Assembly (NCBI RefSeq): GCF_000255115.2 | Contig: NC_018068.1 | Span: forward strand, 434,001 to 498,000 | Length of the DNA: 64,000 nucleotides | Direction of reading: 5' to 3' | Source of the DNA: Desulfosporosinus acidiphilus SJ4 | GTDB lineage: Bacteria > Bacillota > Desulfitobacteriia > Desulfitobacteriales > Desulfitobacteriaceae | Shown: positions 18,316-26,994 of the stretch, piece after piece | Position numbering within the stretch: the first letter of the stretch is position 1 | Layout of the letters: each line of letters opens with the position of its first letter | Notes under the pieces: generated by a model | Seen by the model: the letters and a program-made list of their open reading frames with translations, nothing else | The model's database searches: none | What the model was told of the DNA's origin: nothing | Position numbers and translations under genes: made by a program

Positions 18316-20298
18316 TTAAACTTTAAATCTAAGAATCTCTTCAGTAAGTTGTTTTGCTACTTTATCCAGAGCTTCTGCGGTTTTAGCAACGTGCTCAACT
18401 GCACTTGTAGTTTGCTGCATTGAGGCAGTTACTTCTTCGGAAGCTGCTGCTGTTTCCTCTGAAACAGCTGAGATGTTTTGCAAGACTTCAACAACTTTGG
18501 TGCTGTTTTCTGAAGCTTCTTTCATGTGATCTGTGTTTTGTTGAATAATTTCATAGATCGTATCGATGGCTGTAGAAATCTCTGAAAAAGAAGAGTCTAC
18601 ATTTGAGACAGCTGACATTTGGGCTGAAGTTTGATTTTGAACCTCCTGCATAACCCCCACGGTATGCTGGCTTTCCTTTTGAATGTCTACAACAATTTGA
18701 CGGATACCGTTGGCTGAATCTGCGGACTGTTCGGCAAGTTTACGTATTTCTTCGGCTACGACAGAAAAACCTCGGCCTGCTTCTCCGGCACGTGCGGCTT
18801 CAATAGAGGCGTTGAGTGCCAGGAGGTTTGTTTGTTCTGAAATCGCTGTAATCGCTTGGAGTATTGTGCTAATAGCCTGCACCTTATTATTTAGGAGAGA
18901 AATAACATGTTCAATTTTATCTATGGCAGTTTTGTTGGCTTCAGAAGTCGATGTGAGCTCTTTAACCGAATCGATGCCTCTTTGGTTAGCTTGAGCAGCT
19001 TCTTGGGAAGCTTTTAACATATCATTGCTGCTGGTTTCCAATGATTGAAAATTGGAAGATACTTGTTCTACGAATAAAGATCCCTGTTCAGCCTGAGTTG
19101 CTTGATCGGAGGCTCCGCTGGCGATTTGGCTTACGGTTGTGGACACTTCTTCAGCAGAACTGCTCGTTTGTTCCGCTGTGCCGGCTAAATCATGGGCGGA
19201 TTTACTGACGTGAAGGGAGAGGTTTTGGATGTTTTTCATTAGAGATCCAAGTTCCTCGACCATACTGTTAAGAGTTGACGATAAGACTCCAATTTCATCC
19301 TTGGAAGTTAGTTTACAGCGAACCGTAAAATCTCCATTTCCAATTTTTTGAGCATCTTCGACTAACAAATTCAATGCTTTGGTGAAGCGTTTGGCAAATA
19401 ATATTCCAATAATGATAGCCAGAATAGCTAATAGTAGTGAGGCTAAAGCGGTATGACTGAGAATTTGGGAAGTTGAAGCCTGGATTTCGCTGTAATTCAT
19501 AACTCCTATAAATTTCCAGCCTGTTTTTTTGAAGGTGTCAAAGCTTCCAAAATGTCGAATATTATTTGTTGTGAAATCGATGACTCCGGAAGTTTGATTT
19601 TCTAAACCTTTTTTAAGCTCAGGAATAGAAACGTCCTTACCTAATTGAGTCTTGTCAGGGTCCACCATAATCTTATTAGTTTTATCCAGCAAAATTATGT
19701 AGCCTTGCTGGCCAATTTTCATTTGCGAGATGATTTGCGTAAGCGAATTAAGAGAAATATCAATGCTCATAACCCCCAGAAGAGAGTTTGTCTGAGGATC
19801 ATAGACAGATTTAGCGACAGTAACGATTAACTGGTGAGTTCCGACATCCACATAGGGATCGGTCCAGACAGTTTCTTTTGTCTTCGCAGCTTCAGTGTAC
19901 CAAGGTCGGGTTGTGGGATCGTAGCCGCTGGGGAGTTGAGTCGGAGGATACAGAAACATGCGCTTATCGGCTGAACCAAAATAGACATTTAATGCATCAA
20001 CGTTAAATTGTTTATATTTTTTAAATACATCTAAGGCTTGAGTTTCGCTGCTGTTGCCTGAGGCCAGCGCAATAACACTGGGATCATTGCTTAATCGGTT
20101 AACATCTTGTTCGATACTTCTCATGAACATGTTTGTTGTTTCTTCCACTTTAGTTACTGATTGAGAAGTGGAAGTCTTGAGTTCAGAAGTAAGAACTGAA
20201 TTTGCATTCTCATAACTGTAAAAACCTAAAATTGAGGTAGGCAGCAGAGATAAGGCTAGAATTAAGCCAACTAATTTACGTTGCATGGATCCTTTCAC
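18316..20298 (-). CDS. Methyl-accepting chemotaxis protein with extracellular Cache domain
   Basis: This 660-residue transmembrane receptor has an N-terminal membrane helix ([18 protein letters not shown]), a dCache-type sensing domain ([27 protein letters not shown]), a second helix ([16 protein letters not shown]), a HAMP domain, and a long cytoplasmic signalling coiled coil. The tip region has [22 protein letters not shown], shown here only as a recognised motif. It should sense a small extracellular ligand and control CheA. I chose GTG at 20298 because GGAGGAGG lies seven bases before it; the ATG further upstream overlaps that site. Confidence 0.95.
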   Translation of the reverse strand: MKGSMQRKLVGLILALSLLPTSILGFYSYENANSVLTSELKTSTSQSVTKVEETTNMFMRSIEQDVNRLSNDPSVIALASGNSSETQALDVFKKYKQFNVDALNVYFGSADKRMFLYPPTQLPSGYDPTTRPWYTEAAKTKETVWTDPYVDVGTHQLIVTVAKSVYDPQTNSLLGVMSIDISLNSLTQIISQMKIGQQGYIILLDKTNKIMVDPDKTQLGKDVSIPELKKGLENQTSGVIDFTTNNIRHFGSFDTFKKTGWKFIGVMNYSEIQASTSQILSHTALASLLLAILAIIIGILFAKRFTKALNLLVEDAQKIGNGDFTVRCKLTSKDEIGVLSSTLNSMVEELGSLMKNIQNLSLHVSKSAHDLAGTAEQTSSSAEEVSTTVSQIASGASDQATQAEQGSLFVEQVSSNFQSLETSSNDMLKASQEAAQANQRGIDSVKELTSTSEANKTAIDKIEHVISLLNNKVQAISTILQAITAISEQTNLLALNASIEAARAGEAGRGFSVVAEEIRKLAEQSADSANGIRQIVVDIQKESQHTVGVMQEVQNQTSAQMSAVSNVDSSFSEISTAIDTIYEIIQQNTDHMKEASENSTKVVEVLQNISAVSEETAAASEEVTASMQQTTSAVEHVAKTAEALDKVAKQLTEEILRFKV

Positions 20299-20969
20299 AG
20301 TTCGTCCTCCTCCATTCATAATGACATTTCTTTAGTCATAACAAGACAAGGTCGTATTTGAGGGAAGAATTGTTAAGTAGTGTACTTAATATAAAAAGCA
20401 TAAGTTCCAGTTAAATCTTAAATATTATTTACCAACACATAAAAGGTAAAAATTTCGGTTAAACGTTAATTATTTCCACTTATTCCAATCTCCTTTACTA
20501 TTTTTCGACCTTATTTTGCTTGCCGCTTTCATTTTAACCTAATTTATTATTCTAGTACAGTGCCATTGGACCCAGATTTATATGCTTCGCTTAATAAACT
20601 AAAACCACATTGTTTTAAGGAAAGTGTCAGTTTATTAAAGGATAAAATTTAATTTGTAATTAGATTATTAATGGCTTCCGACAATATTATGTAAAACCTA
20701 ATTATGGCTTTAAAATTACAAATTAAAAAATATAATGTTAAAAAATTGAGGTTAATATATGTCGCAATTTTATGAAAATTGTCAAATAAAAGGGAAAGAA
20801 ATTATTAGCTTAAATATAATATGAAGTTTACAATTGAATTGTATTTTTATATGTTTGATTACCTGAATAACAATTACTCTAATATCCTAAATGGTATTAA
20901 GCAGAACGCCTATTTTTTCAAAATAAACTGGGCAAGTGAAAAGAAATTAAGAGGTGAGGGGGTGTCAGA
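20299..20969. other. AT-rich intergenic region without a supported gene
   Basis: This 670-base stretch separates the divergent chemoreceptor and DUF3786 genes. It is very AT-rich and must hold both promoters. A 65-codon frame at 20821-21018 has no ribosome site and low-complexity content, so I do not call it. I looked for cyclic-di-GMP and other common riboswitch signatures and saw none. Confidence 0.6.
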
Positions 20970-21593
20970 GTGGAAACGAATTATCGAATTGCCTACGATA
21001 AATACTGGCAGGATATAAAGGAAAAGCAAGCGGAGGAGATCACAAAGAACCGAGCGGTCTCTTACAACAGTCAATGTCATCAGTTCGAAGTTAGTTTTTT
21101 TAATTCAGAGTATGTTCTGGACTGCCCTGCAGAAAAGATCTATCGTAAAAGTGATGGACATAGCCTGGACATTATGGGATCAATAATTATGCTAAATTAT
21201 TTAGCTTATGCAAGACCCCTCCAAAGATCTATCCATAAGTGGATCAGCCTGAAAGAAATACCCAACGGCGGCGCTTTGTTCTATCCTGCCTTTCACAAGA
21301 ATTCTATCATTCCGCTCGTTAAGGCATTTGGTGTTCAATCTCAGGAATTATATAGAGTTGCTGCCACTATGGGAGGAAGACAGGCAGACTTGGGAGACGC
21401 AGCCGTGATCTTTCAGGTGTTTCCTGAGATTTCCATGTGTGTGGTCGTTTGGGAAGGGGACGAGGAAGTTCGTGGAAATGCCACGATTTTATATGAACCG
21501 GGGGTTGACGAACTGCTGCACATCGAGAGTGTTATAGGTCTCGGCAGTTACATTTCGGAAAAATTAGTCAGGCGATCGGTTTCCTCTTTGTAA
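20970..21593 (+). CDS. DUF3786 domain protein
   Basis: This 207-residue cytoplasmic protein resembles DUF3786: the start METNYRIAYDKYW, a central LNYLAYARPL, and the segment KEIPNGGALFYPAFH. The family is common in anaerobes with corrinoid or iron-sulfur enzymes, but its function is unknown to me. It starts with GTG about eight bases after a GAGGTGAGGGGG run. It appears monocistronic. No transmembrane segment or cysteine cluster is visible. Confidence 0.7.
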   Translation: METNYRIAYDKYWQDIKEKQAEEITKNRAVSYNSQCHQFEVSFFNSEYVLDCPAEKIYRKSDGHSLDIMGSIIMLNYLAYARPLQRSIHKWISLKEIPNGGALFYPAFHKNSIIPLVKAFGVQSQELYRVAATMGGRQADLGDAAVIFQVFPEISMCVVVWEGDEEVRGNATILYEPGVDELLHIESVIGLGSYISEKLVRRSVSSL

Positions 21594-21677
21594 CACTTAT
21601 AACTGTAAAATTATGTGCATAATATATACTACAAAACCATATTATGGTATTATCACAGTATATGATTGGGCAAATTA

Positions 21678-21772
21678 GTGAACTCGTTCGCTAAGGCTGA
21701 ACCTGAACCTGAACCTCGGGGTTTCGGTGACGATGGTCTCAGTTGGAGAGTATCACCGAAGCCGCCTAACCC
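21678..21772 (+). repeat. Variant 5'-half copy of the dispersed structured repeat
   Basis: It begins GTGAACTCGTTC and continues with a GCTGAACC head in which CTGAAC is repeated three times. A larger stem follows, GGTTTCGGTGA / TCACCGAAGCC, enclosing GATGGTCTC / GGAGAGTATC, then CGCCTAACC. The layout matches the 5' half of the full 185-base copies, but the inner stem has a different, still-paired sequence. The 3' hairpin of the full copies is missing. Confidence 0.65.
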
Positions 21773-21817
21773 CAAAAGGAGTTCATATAATTATCAAAAT
21801 ATCTGGCAGGAGAAAAT

Positions 21818-22486
21818 ATGAAAAAGAAAATTCTGATGATTACTGGGATGATGATCTTATTAATAGGTCTAGGAGGGTTTTGGGGCTACAACAAGTATTT
21901 CAGACCCAATCAGGAAATTCAGGACCAGCTCAAAAAGCAGTTTGGAAACGATTTTTTTTACTCATTCAATCTGCCTAAGGCAACGGACAGTAATATAAAA
22001 GATGGTAAAAGTAAGGACAATCAAGCAGGGCAAAGCGGTACTCCTGAAAATATCTCTCAGCAAACGGGCAGTGAGCAGGGAGGGAGCCAATCATCAGCCC
22101 CCATTGCTGGGAGCGGGAGCGAAACTATTACTGTCAAAGGGCTGACACAAGACGAGATCATTAATGAATATACGCCTAAGTTTAATTACTTGCAGAATGT
22201 TGCTCTGAGTCGCTTGGAGACTTTATATTCGGCTGCTCTGCAAGAGTATAAACAAGAGAAAAAGGCGGGTACTTTGAATCGCTCGGTACTGGCTGAAAAA
22301 TATATTCAAGCAGGCACGTTGCTTGAGACTAGTGTGGATAGCCAATTTTACAGTATTTTAAATGCAATGCAGAGCGAATTGGTTGCCAACCATCAGCCTA
22401 CCGCGATTGTTGCGGTGAAAAAGAACGAATATGAAAAGGCCAAGTCTGCTGAACGCTTGCAGCTATTGGCTAAAGCACGCCAGTAG
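21818..22486 (+). CDS. Membrane-anchored hypothetical protein
   Basis: This 222-residue protein has one N-terminal membrane helix (residues about 5-23), then a short region, a Gly/Ser/Gln-rich linker at about 60-105, and a helical C-terminal domain with charged, coiled-coil-like character. It is probably anchored in the membrane with the C-terminal domain outside. I do not recognise a family. GCAGGAG precedes the ATG, with a repeat copy just upstream. A bidirectional terminator follows. It is likely transcribed alone. Confidence 0.75.
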   Translation: MKKKILMITGMMILLIGLGGFWGYNKYFRPNQEIQDQLKKQFGNDFFYSFNLPKATDSNIKDGKSKDNQAGQSGTPENISQQTGSEQGGSQSSAPIAGSGSETITVKGLTQDEIINEYTPKFNYLQNVALSRLETLYSAALQEYKQEKKAGTLNRSVLAEKYIQAGTLLETSVDSQFYSILNAMQSELVANHQPTAIVAVKKNEYEKAKSAERLQLLAKARQ

Positions 22487-22532
22487 CAATAAAAATGGAA
22501 TTTATCTAATAGGTTCGTAATAAAAGCAGAAA

Positions 22533-22575
22533 AATAATAGAGGTCACTTTCAGCAAGTGATCTCTATTATTTTTG
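22533..22575. terminator. Bidirectional terminator
   Basis: AATAATAGAG-G-TCACTT pairs with AAGTGA-T-CTCTATTATT, flanked by A-rich and T-rich runs. It serves the membrane protein gene on the plus strand and the convergent xpt gene on the minus strand. Confidence 0.8.
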
Positions 22576-22610
22576 CTCAAGTCCGTTTTTATCTGACCGT
22601 AACGTATAAC

Positions 22611-23183
22611 TTATTTAAAAATAACTTGTCCATCTTTTATTGAGTCAATAATGGCCAACGACTCTAATTGAATGCCTTTTTCCAGGATGCGTTTTCTTCC
22701 TTCCTGAAAGGTTTTTTCTATAACAATACCTGCTCCGGAAATCTCAACACTGCTCTGAGACAGTAAGTTAATCAAGCCCATAAGTGCACTTCCGCTTGCC
22801 AGAAAATCATCAATAATTAAGACCTTGTCATTTGGACGTAAGAATTCTTTGGATATTTTTATGGAATACTCTTGCTCCTTAGTATATGAATATACTTTTG
22901 CTTCAAAAACATCCTGGTTCATATTAAGGCCCGCATGCTTTTTGGCAAACACAACGGGTACATTATCAAAGTACTGGGCAACAATACTGGCAATGGCAAT
23001 ACCGGAAGTTTCAATTGTGACAATTTTTGTAATCTCTTTGCCGGCAAATCGACGTTTGAATTCCTTGCCGATTTCATTGAATAAGGTAATATCCAGTTGA
23101 TGATTTAAAAAATTATCAACTTTAATAATTCGGTTGTCAATTATTTTTGCTTCATTGCGGATTTTATCTTTTAAGAGTTGCAT
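22611..23183 (-). CDS. xpt: Xanthine phosphoribosyltransferase
   Basis: This 190-residue enzyme salvages xanthine to XMP using PRPP. The PRPP-binding signature VLIIDDFLASGSA lies near residue 115, and the N-terminal MQLLKDKIRNEA matches Bacillus Xpt. ETSGIA and the lysine-rich FAKKHAGLN also fit the family. It is cytoplasmic. The leader on the minus strand contains a terminator-like hairpin right before the ribosome site, suggesting attenuation. The expected purine riboswitch aptamer is not apparent. Confidence 0.93.
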   Translation of the reverse strand: MQLLKDKIRNEAKIIDNRIIKVDNFLNHQLDITLFNEIGKEFKRRFAGKEITKIVTIETSGIAIASIVAQYFDNVPVVFAKKHAGLNMNQDVFEAKVYSYTKEQEYSIKISKEFLRPNDKVLIIDDFLASGSALMGLINLLSQSSVEISGAGIVIEKTFQEGRKRILEKGIQLESLAIIDSIKDGQVIFK

Positions 23184-23206
23184 CCTTGTAATACGCCCTC
23201 CTCATA

Positions 23207-23234
23207 TAAAAAAACTCCTTAATATGTTAGGAGC
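23207..23234 (-). terminator. Terminator-like hairpin in the xpt leader
   Basis: On the minus strand GCTCCTAACATATTAAGGAG is followed by TTTTTTT, then GAGGAGG and the xpt start. A terminator placed between promoter and ribosome site usually means attenuation. The stem is short (5 bp plus weak pairs). On the plus strand the same bases give the ribosome site of the divergent 71-residue gene. Confidence 0.5.
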
Positions 23235-23238
23235 TATA

Positions 23239-23454
23239 ATGTTAGAGACGAAATGTAATAATTACAAGGATAACTTGATTAGCCTAAAAAATCAAATAAA
23301 GTTTTTTCCAGATCTTACGTTTAAGAACGGAAATTGGATTCTATTTCGTTTGACAAAGCTGACAGATATTAATATACTTATACCTGCTAGGGGTATATTG
23401 AAAGCCAATAATGCCGCTAAGATAATACTAATTTGCGAGGAAGGTATTTTATGA
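23239..23454 (+). CDS. Small hypothetical protein coupled to a mini-ferredoxin
   Basis: The protein has 71 residues, starting MLETKCNNYKD and containing FKNGNWILFRLT, INILIPARGILK and KIILICEEGIL. The ATG at 23239 follows AGGAG by about seven bases. Its stop overlaps the next start as ATGA, so translation of the ferredoxin is probably coupled to it. That coupling is the main reason to believe the gene. I do not recognise a family; the single cysteine near the N-terminus and the one near the end are not a cluster motif. Confidence 0.6.
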   Translation: MLETKCNNYKDNLISLKNQIKFFPDLTFKNGNWILFRLTKLTDINILIPARGILKANNAAKIILICEEGIL

Positions 23455-23639
23455 ATATCTCAATTAACAAAAACAGATGCCCACAAAATCATCCTTGTCC
23501 TTCAATTAGAGTCTGTCCGGTAGGAGCAATTGGACAAATCGGATTTAATGCTCCAACAATTGATCAGGAAAAATGTATCAAGTGTCGGAAATGTGTGATT
23601 TACTGTCCGATGGGGGCTTTACAGGTTAGTGAAGAGTAG
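23451..23639 (+). CDS. Small ferredoxin-like 4Fe-4S protein
   Basis: The protein has 62 residues. The first half has CPQNHPCPSIRVCPVGAI and the second a classic CIKCRKCVIYCPMGAL. This suggests two [4Fe-4S] clusters, the first with unusual cysteine spacing. It should be a soluble electron carrier. The start MNISINKN at 23451 overlaps the stop of the small gene upstream (ATGA), with GAGGAAGG before it. A strong terminator follows. Confidence 0.85.
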   Translation: MNISINKNRCPQNHPCPSIRVCPVGAIGQIGFNAPTIDQEKCIKCRKCVIYCPMGALQVSEE

Positions 23640-23684
23640 GGGTTTCCGGCAAGCCCAAAATGCATTGGCGGGTCTGAAAAATAG

Positions 23685-23723
23685 AGGAGGTGTTGCAAGA
23701 TCAAATTGCAACACCTCCTTTTC
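23685..23723. terminator. Strong bidirectional terminator
   Basis: AGGAGGTGTTGCAA pairs perfectly with TTGCAACACCTCCT over 14 bp and is followed by TTTTC. It separates the mini-ferredoxin gene from the convergent hydrolase. Confidence 0.85.
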
Positions 23724-23732
23724 AAAGTATAT

Positions 23733-24485
23733 CTAAGCTGGGGATTGAGCTCCGGTTATGTTTGCAATAAATCGTTCAATTTGCGGAATGATGAAGTCGC
23801 TGTTATAGAGAGAAAACCAATGGTCAGAGTGGGGAATAGATATGAACTCAATGTTTGAGGATAGTTTTGCGCTCTCTCTGACCTTTTCATGAATTGCATC
23901 GTTTTCTCCAGCTAACATTAAGCAGGGAACGGAAATATTTTTTAAGAGTTCAGTATTGTCGGTTCTTGTTTCTTCGATGGCTGCCAATAAAGCCTCTTTG
24001 TCGTTCGATAAAAATCTCTTTTTATGCTCTGCAGAGACATCGTGTTTAGGAACCCAATCTTCAAGGGTCAGGACGGAGTTTCTTAAGGAAAGCATATCAT
24101 TTTCACAAGGATGGATGGCATCAAGGATAAATGATTGGAAGCGGGATTTAAACCACTTCATTAATCCAAAGGAAATCCATCCTCCCATTGAATAGCCAAA
24201 GTAATGGCATTGATCAATTTTTTGAGCATCAAGGATTCTGATTATATCTTGAGAACGAAGATATAAGGAATATTCTTCAGAGCAATGAGGTTTATCGCTT
24301 TTACCATGCCCTCTTGCGTCAATTAATATTAATTTATACTTTGTTTTAAGGGCGTCTACATATCCATAGTCATACCAATCTGAAATACTGCCAAAAAAAC
24401 CATGTTGAAGAACAAGGCAATCGCGGTTTGAGTCCCCTTCAACTTCATAATTGATTTTTACGCTATTATTAAGTACGAAAGCCAT
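23733..24485 (-). CDS. Alpha/beta hydrolase
   Basis: This 250-residue alpha/beta-fold hydrolase has an oxyanion-hole HGFFGS, a nucleophile elbow GYSMGG (serine), a late AGENDAIH (acid) and HSDHWF (histidine). That completes a Ser-Asp-His triad. It probably hydrolyses an ester or similar bond in the cytoplasm; the substrate is unknown. GGAGGAATAG precedes the ATG. The LysR gene just upstream on the same strand may regulate it, but the two are separated by about 50 bases and no operator was identified. Confidence 0.88.
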   Translation of the reverse strand: MAFVLNNSVKINYEVEGDSNRDCLVLQHGFFGSISDWYDYGYVDALKTKYKLILIDARGHGKSDKPHCSEEYSLYLRSQDIIRILDAQKIDQCHYFGYSMGGWISFGLMKWFKSRFQSFILDAIHPCENDMLSLRNSVLTLEDWVPKHDVSAEHKKRFLSNDKEALLAAIEETRTDNTELLKNISVPCLMLAGENDAIHEKVRESAKLSSNIEFISIPHSDHWFSLYNSDFIIPQIERFIANITGAQSPA

Positions 24486-24538
24486 CTATTCCTCCTTAAA
24501 ATGCTAATGATTTAATACTTCTCATTAGAAAGGGCTTT

Positions 24539-25465
24539 TTAAAAATCTAGTCCCTTTCTGGTTAATTTTCTCCATGATGTAATTAGTTCATGACCGAGAA
24601 TTTGCTCCGTAAAGGCTTCCATCACTTCACTTGTTTCATGTTCCTTCGGTTCAATTAAGTAAAAGGAACGAGTGAGACGTTTCCCTTTGATTCTGAGAGA
24701 TTTTAATTCTTTAGCATTCAGCTCTTTCCGGACAATCCAACGGGAGACAAGGGCAATGCCCAAGCCGGCTGTAACTGCCTGTTTAACGGCTTGGCCACTT
24801 CCGAAGATATAACTTTTCCTAACGTTAATTCCCCATTCTTTAATAAGCTTGTCGCTGAAGGCTCGGGTTCCTGAACCACTTTCGCGGAGAATCCACACTT
24901 GGTTTTGGAGATGTTCTGAGGTAGCAATAGGAAGTTTCGCCAAAGGATGTTGATTCGGAACAACTAGAATCAGTTCATCCTCCATGATGGAATGAATTCG
25001 AATGTCCGTATGATTAACCTCTCCCTCTACAAGAGCAATGTCCAATTGGTTGTTCCGGACCGCTTGAATAATTTCTTCTGTATTGGCAATTGAGGTTTCT
25101 ATTTCTACTCCCGGGTAATGGACGGCAAATTCGGTTACAGCAAAGGGTAAAATGTATTCTCCGATGGTATAGCTTCCCCCAACTTTTAAACTGCCTGAAA
25201 CCATATTGGATAAATTTTTGATTTCTTCTTTGGCTCTATCTTGTAAATTTATAATTTGTTTAGCATATTTGTAATATATTTCGCCCTCTTGTGTAAGTTC
25301 AAGGTGAGTGGAAGAACTATTGAAGAATTTTGTATCCAGTTCTTGTTCAAGACTTTCAATTTGAGAACGAACACCGGGGTTAGAGAGAAAAAGCCCTTCG
25401 GCTGAATGAGAGAACTTTTTGAGTTCAACTACGGTAACGAAAGTTTTTAAGGGATCGTCGAACAT
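24539..25465 (-). CDS. LysR-family transcriptional regulator
   Basis: This 308-residue protein has an N-terminal winged helix-turn-helix (residues about 1-60: FVTVVELKKFSHSAEGL to LEQELDTKFF) and a periplasmic-binding-protein-like effector domain (about 90-295). I chose ATG at 25465 (MFDDPLKTF), preceded by GAGGTG; the longer frame adds a non-family N-terminus. The effector domain has DIALVEGEV and ESGSGTR, as in the CysB/CbbR-like branch. The target is unknown. The downstream hydrolase is a candidate. Confidence 0.92.
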   Translation of the reverse strand: MFDDPLKTFVTVVELKKFSHSAEGLFLSNPGVRSQIESLEQELDTKFFNSSSTHLELTQEGEIYYKYAKQIINLQDRAKEEIKNLSNMVSGSLKVGGSYTIGEYILPFAVTEFAVHYPGVEIETSIANTEEIIQAVRNNQLDIALVEGEVNHTDIRIHSIMEDELILVVPNQHPLAKLPIATSEHLQNQVWILRESGSGTRAFSDKLIKEWGINVRKSYIFGSGQAVKQAVTAGLGIALVSRWIVRKELNAKELKSLRIKGKRLTRSFYLIEPKEHETSEVMEAFTEQILGHELITSWRKLTRKGLDF

Positions 25466-25640
25466 AGTTTGCACCTCGAAATATTGATTTAAGGATAATT
25501 CAGATTCATATAATAATACTTCTTTTTCTAGCATTTAACAATGTCATAGAAATTACAATTCCGCTCCTGGTTTTCCCGATAAGAGCTTAAATTGTGGAGC
25601 TTATACAATAATTCAGCTTGCTCGTGGAAATACTACCTTC

Positions 25641-25811
25641 ATGTGTCAGATGTTAAAAATGAAGTTTTCTTTACCTGCAGATTTCTCAACCCCGAGTGAA
25701 TCTCATTTGGTGAAAGCCGAACCTTGGGTTTATATGGGGGAGTTAGATGAAGATACAAATTATTGGCAAATTACTTGGAAAATCAGTAGTTTAGTGATAA
25801 TTTATGATTAA
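25641..25811 (+). CDS. Possible small ORF before the HD-domain gene
   Basis: This is a 56-codon frame starting ATGTGTCAG, with MLKMKFSLPADFS and EPWVYMGELDEDTNYWQI. The frame stays open upstream of the ATG for about 30 codons. The stop overlaps an in-frame ATG of the next gene. The ribosome site is weak and I know no family, so it may be a remnant or chance. Confidence 0.25.
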   Translation: MCQMLKMKFSLPADFSTPSESHLVKAEPWVYMGELDEDTNYWQITWKISSLVIIYD

Positions 25812-25836
25812 AAAGATTAAATTAGCGGAGAAAACT

Positions 25837-26514
25837 ATGATGCAAATGTTTAATGAATTTCAAAAACATTTATCGAATGACCAGAGGCCCTCAGATTACT
25901 TCAATGAATTAAGCAAAACAGGACTATTTGCTGAAAGATACCCCTATACTTTGTTAGGTGCCTTAAAGAATACTCCTCAATCACCGAAGCATCATCCCGA
26001 AGGAAGTGTTTGGAACCATACAATGTTGGTTTTGGATAATGCAGCAGAACGAAAGCATCTGAGCCAAAATCCAAATGTATTTATGTGGGCGGCCTTACTC
26101 CACGATTTGGGAAAGGCACCTACTACCAGAGTTACAAAAGGGAGAATTACTTCCTATGATCATGATAAAGTGGGAGAGGGACTTTCCGCTAAATTTCTTA
26201 GGGAACTAACCAATGAACAGGATTTAATTTACAAAGTTTCTAAATTGGTAAGATGGCATATGCAGATACTCTTCGTTACAAAGAATTTGCCGTTTGCCGA
26301 GATCGCCAAAATGTCATCTGAGGTCTCCATTCATGAAATAGCACTTTTAGGGCTATGTGATCGACTGGGAAGAGGAAAGATGACTTCAGATAAAAAGCTG
26401 GAAGAAGAAAAGGGCATTTTAGCTTTTTTAGAAAAGTGTACGGATTATTTAACTCCGGGAATTACCAAGGATCTTCTTGAAGATGCCCTTTCAAATGATT
26501 CCCTACGAGATTAA
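25837..26514 (+). CDS. HD-domain phosphohydrolase
   Basis: This 225-residue protein has an HD metal-binding domain: HPEGSVWNHT, LLHDLGKAPTT and a later GLCDRLGRG aspartate. The layout resembles the HD module attached to some tRNA nucleotidyltransferases, here stand-alone. It probably hydrolyses a phosphate ester of a nucleotide or RNA. I prefer ATG 25837, six bases after GGAG, over ATG 25804, which has no site but overlaps the stop of a small upstream frame. Confidence 0.8.
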   Translation: MMQMFNEFQKHLSNDQRPSDYFNELSKTGLFAERYPYTLLGALKNTPQSPKHHPEGSVWNHTMLVLDNAAERKHLSQNPNVFMWAALLHDLGKAPTTRVTKGRITSYDHDKVGEGLSAKFLRELTNEQDLIYKVSKLVRWHMQILFVTKNLPFAEIAKMSSEVSIHEIALLGLCDRLGRGKMTSDKKLEEEKGILAFLEKCTDYLTPGITKDLLEDALSNDSLRD

Positions 26515-26649
26515 AAAACGCATTGATTAATGTGTTATTGTCACTTTGCCTAAAAATTTTGATATTTTTGGGGGTTAATCTTATCTTCAAATATTATTTT
26601 CATATTGATGCCATGACCTGTGGTAAAATAGATATAGACTGGTGTTGAG

Positions 26650-26913
26650 GTGATCAAATTGATCATAGGTTTTGGTTTCGGTGATCCAATGCAGAGTATA
26701 GTTATGTTGGTGGTTACTTCGCTGCTCAGCTATTTTATTTATTTGGGTTTGCGAAATTTAGGACGTGGAAAGCAGGATTCTCTTGGGAAAAGGGAGCAGC
26801 GTCGGCAATATTATTATGACCAAAGACAAAGAGCGAGAGAGTACACTCGTGAATTTGATTTAACCGATGAGGAGATAGAACAGCGGTTAGACCAAGAACT
26901 TGGAAAGAGTTAA
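26650..26913 (+). CDS. Small membrane protein
   Basis: The protein has about 87 residues: a hydrophobic N-terminal segment (about residues 5-35, one or two helices), then a basic and acidic tail with RREQRRQYYYDQRQR and DLTDEEIEQRLDQELGK. The start is uncertain: GTG at 26650, or TTG at 26659 placed six bases after GAGGTG. The family is unknown. It lies just upstream of the HD-GYP gene, but a gap of about 80 bases separates them. Confidence 0.65.
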   Translation: MIKLIIGFGFGDPMQSIVMLVVTSLLSYFIYLGLRNLGRGKQDSLGKREQRRQYYYDQRQRAREYTREFDLTDEEIEQRLDQELGKS

Positions 26914-26994
26914 GAGCCGCCTCTCTGCAATTTGATGAGTCAATAACTGTACCTTACTGTTAATATATCCCTTTTGGAGAAGAGAGGAAACTAA

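Noticed and set aside
20821-21018. 65-codon frame before the DUF3786 gene
   Set aside because: AT-rich composition, no ribosome site, and it overlaps the DUF3786 start.
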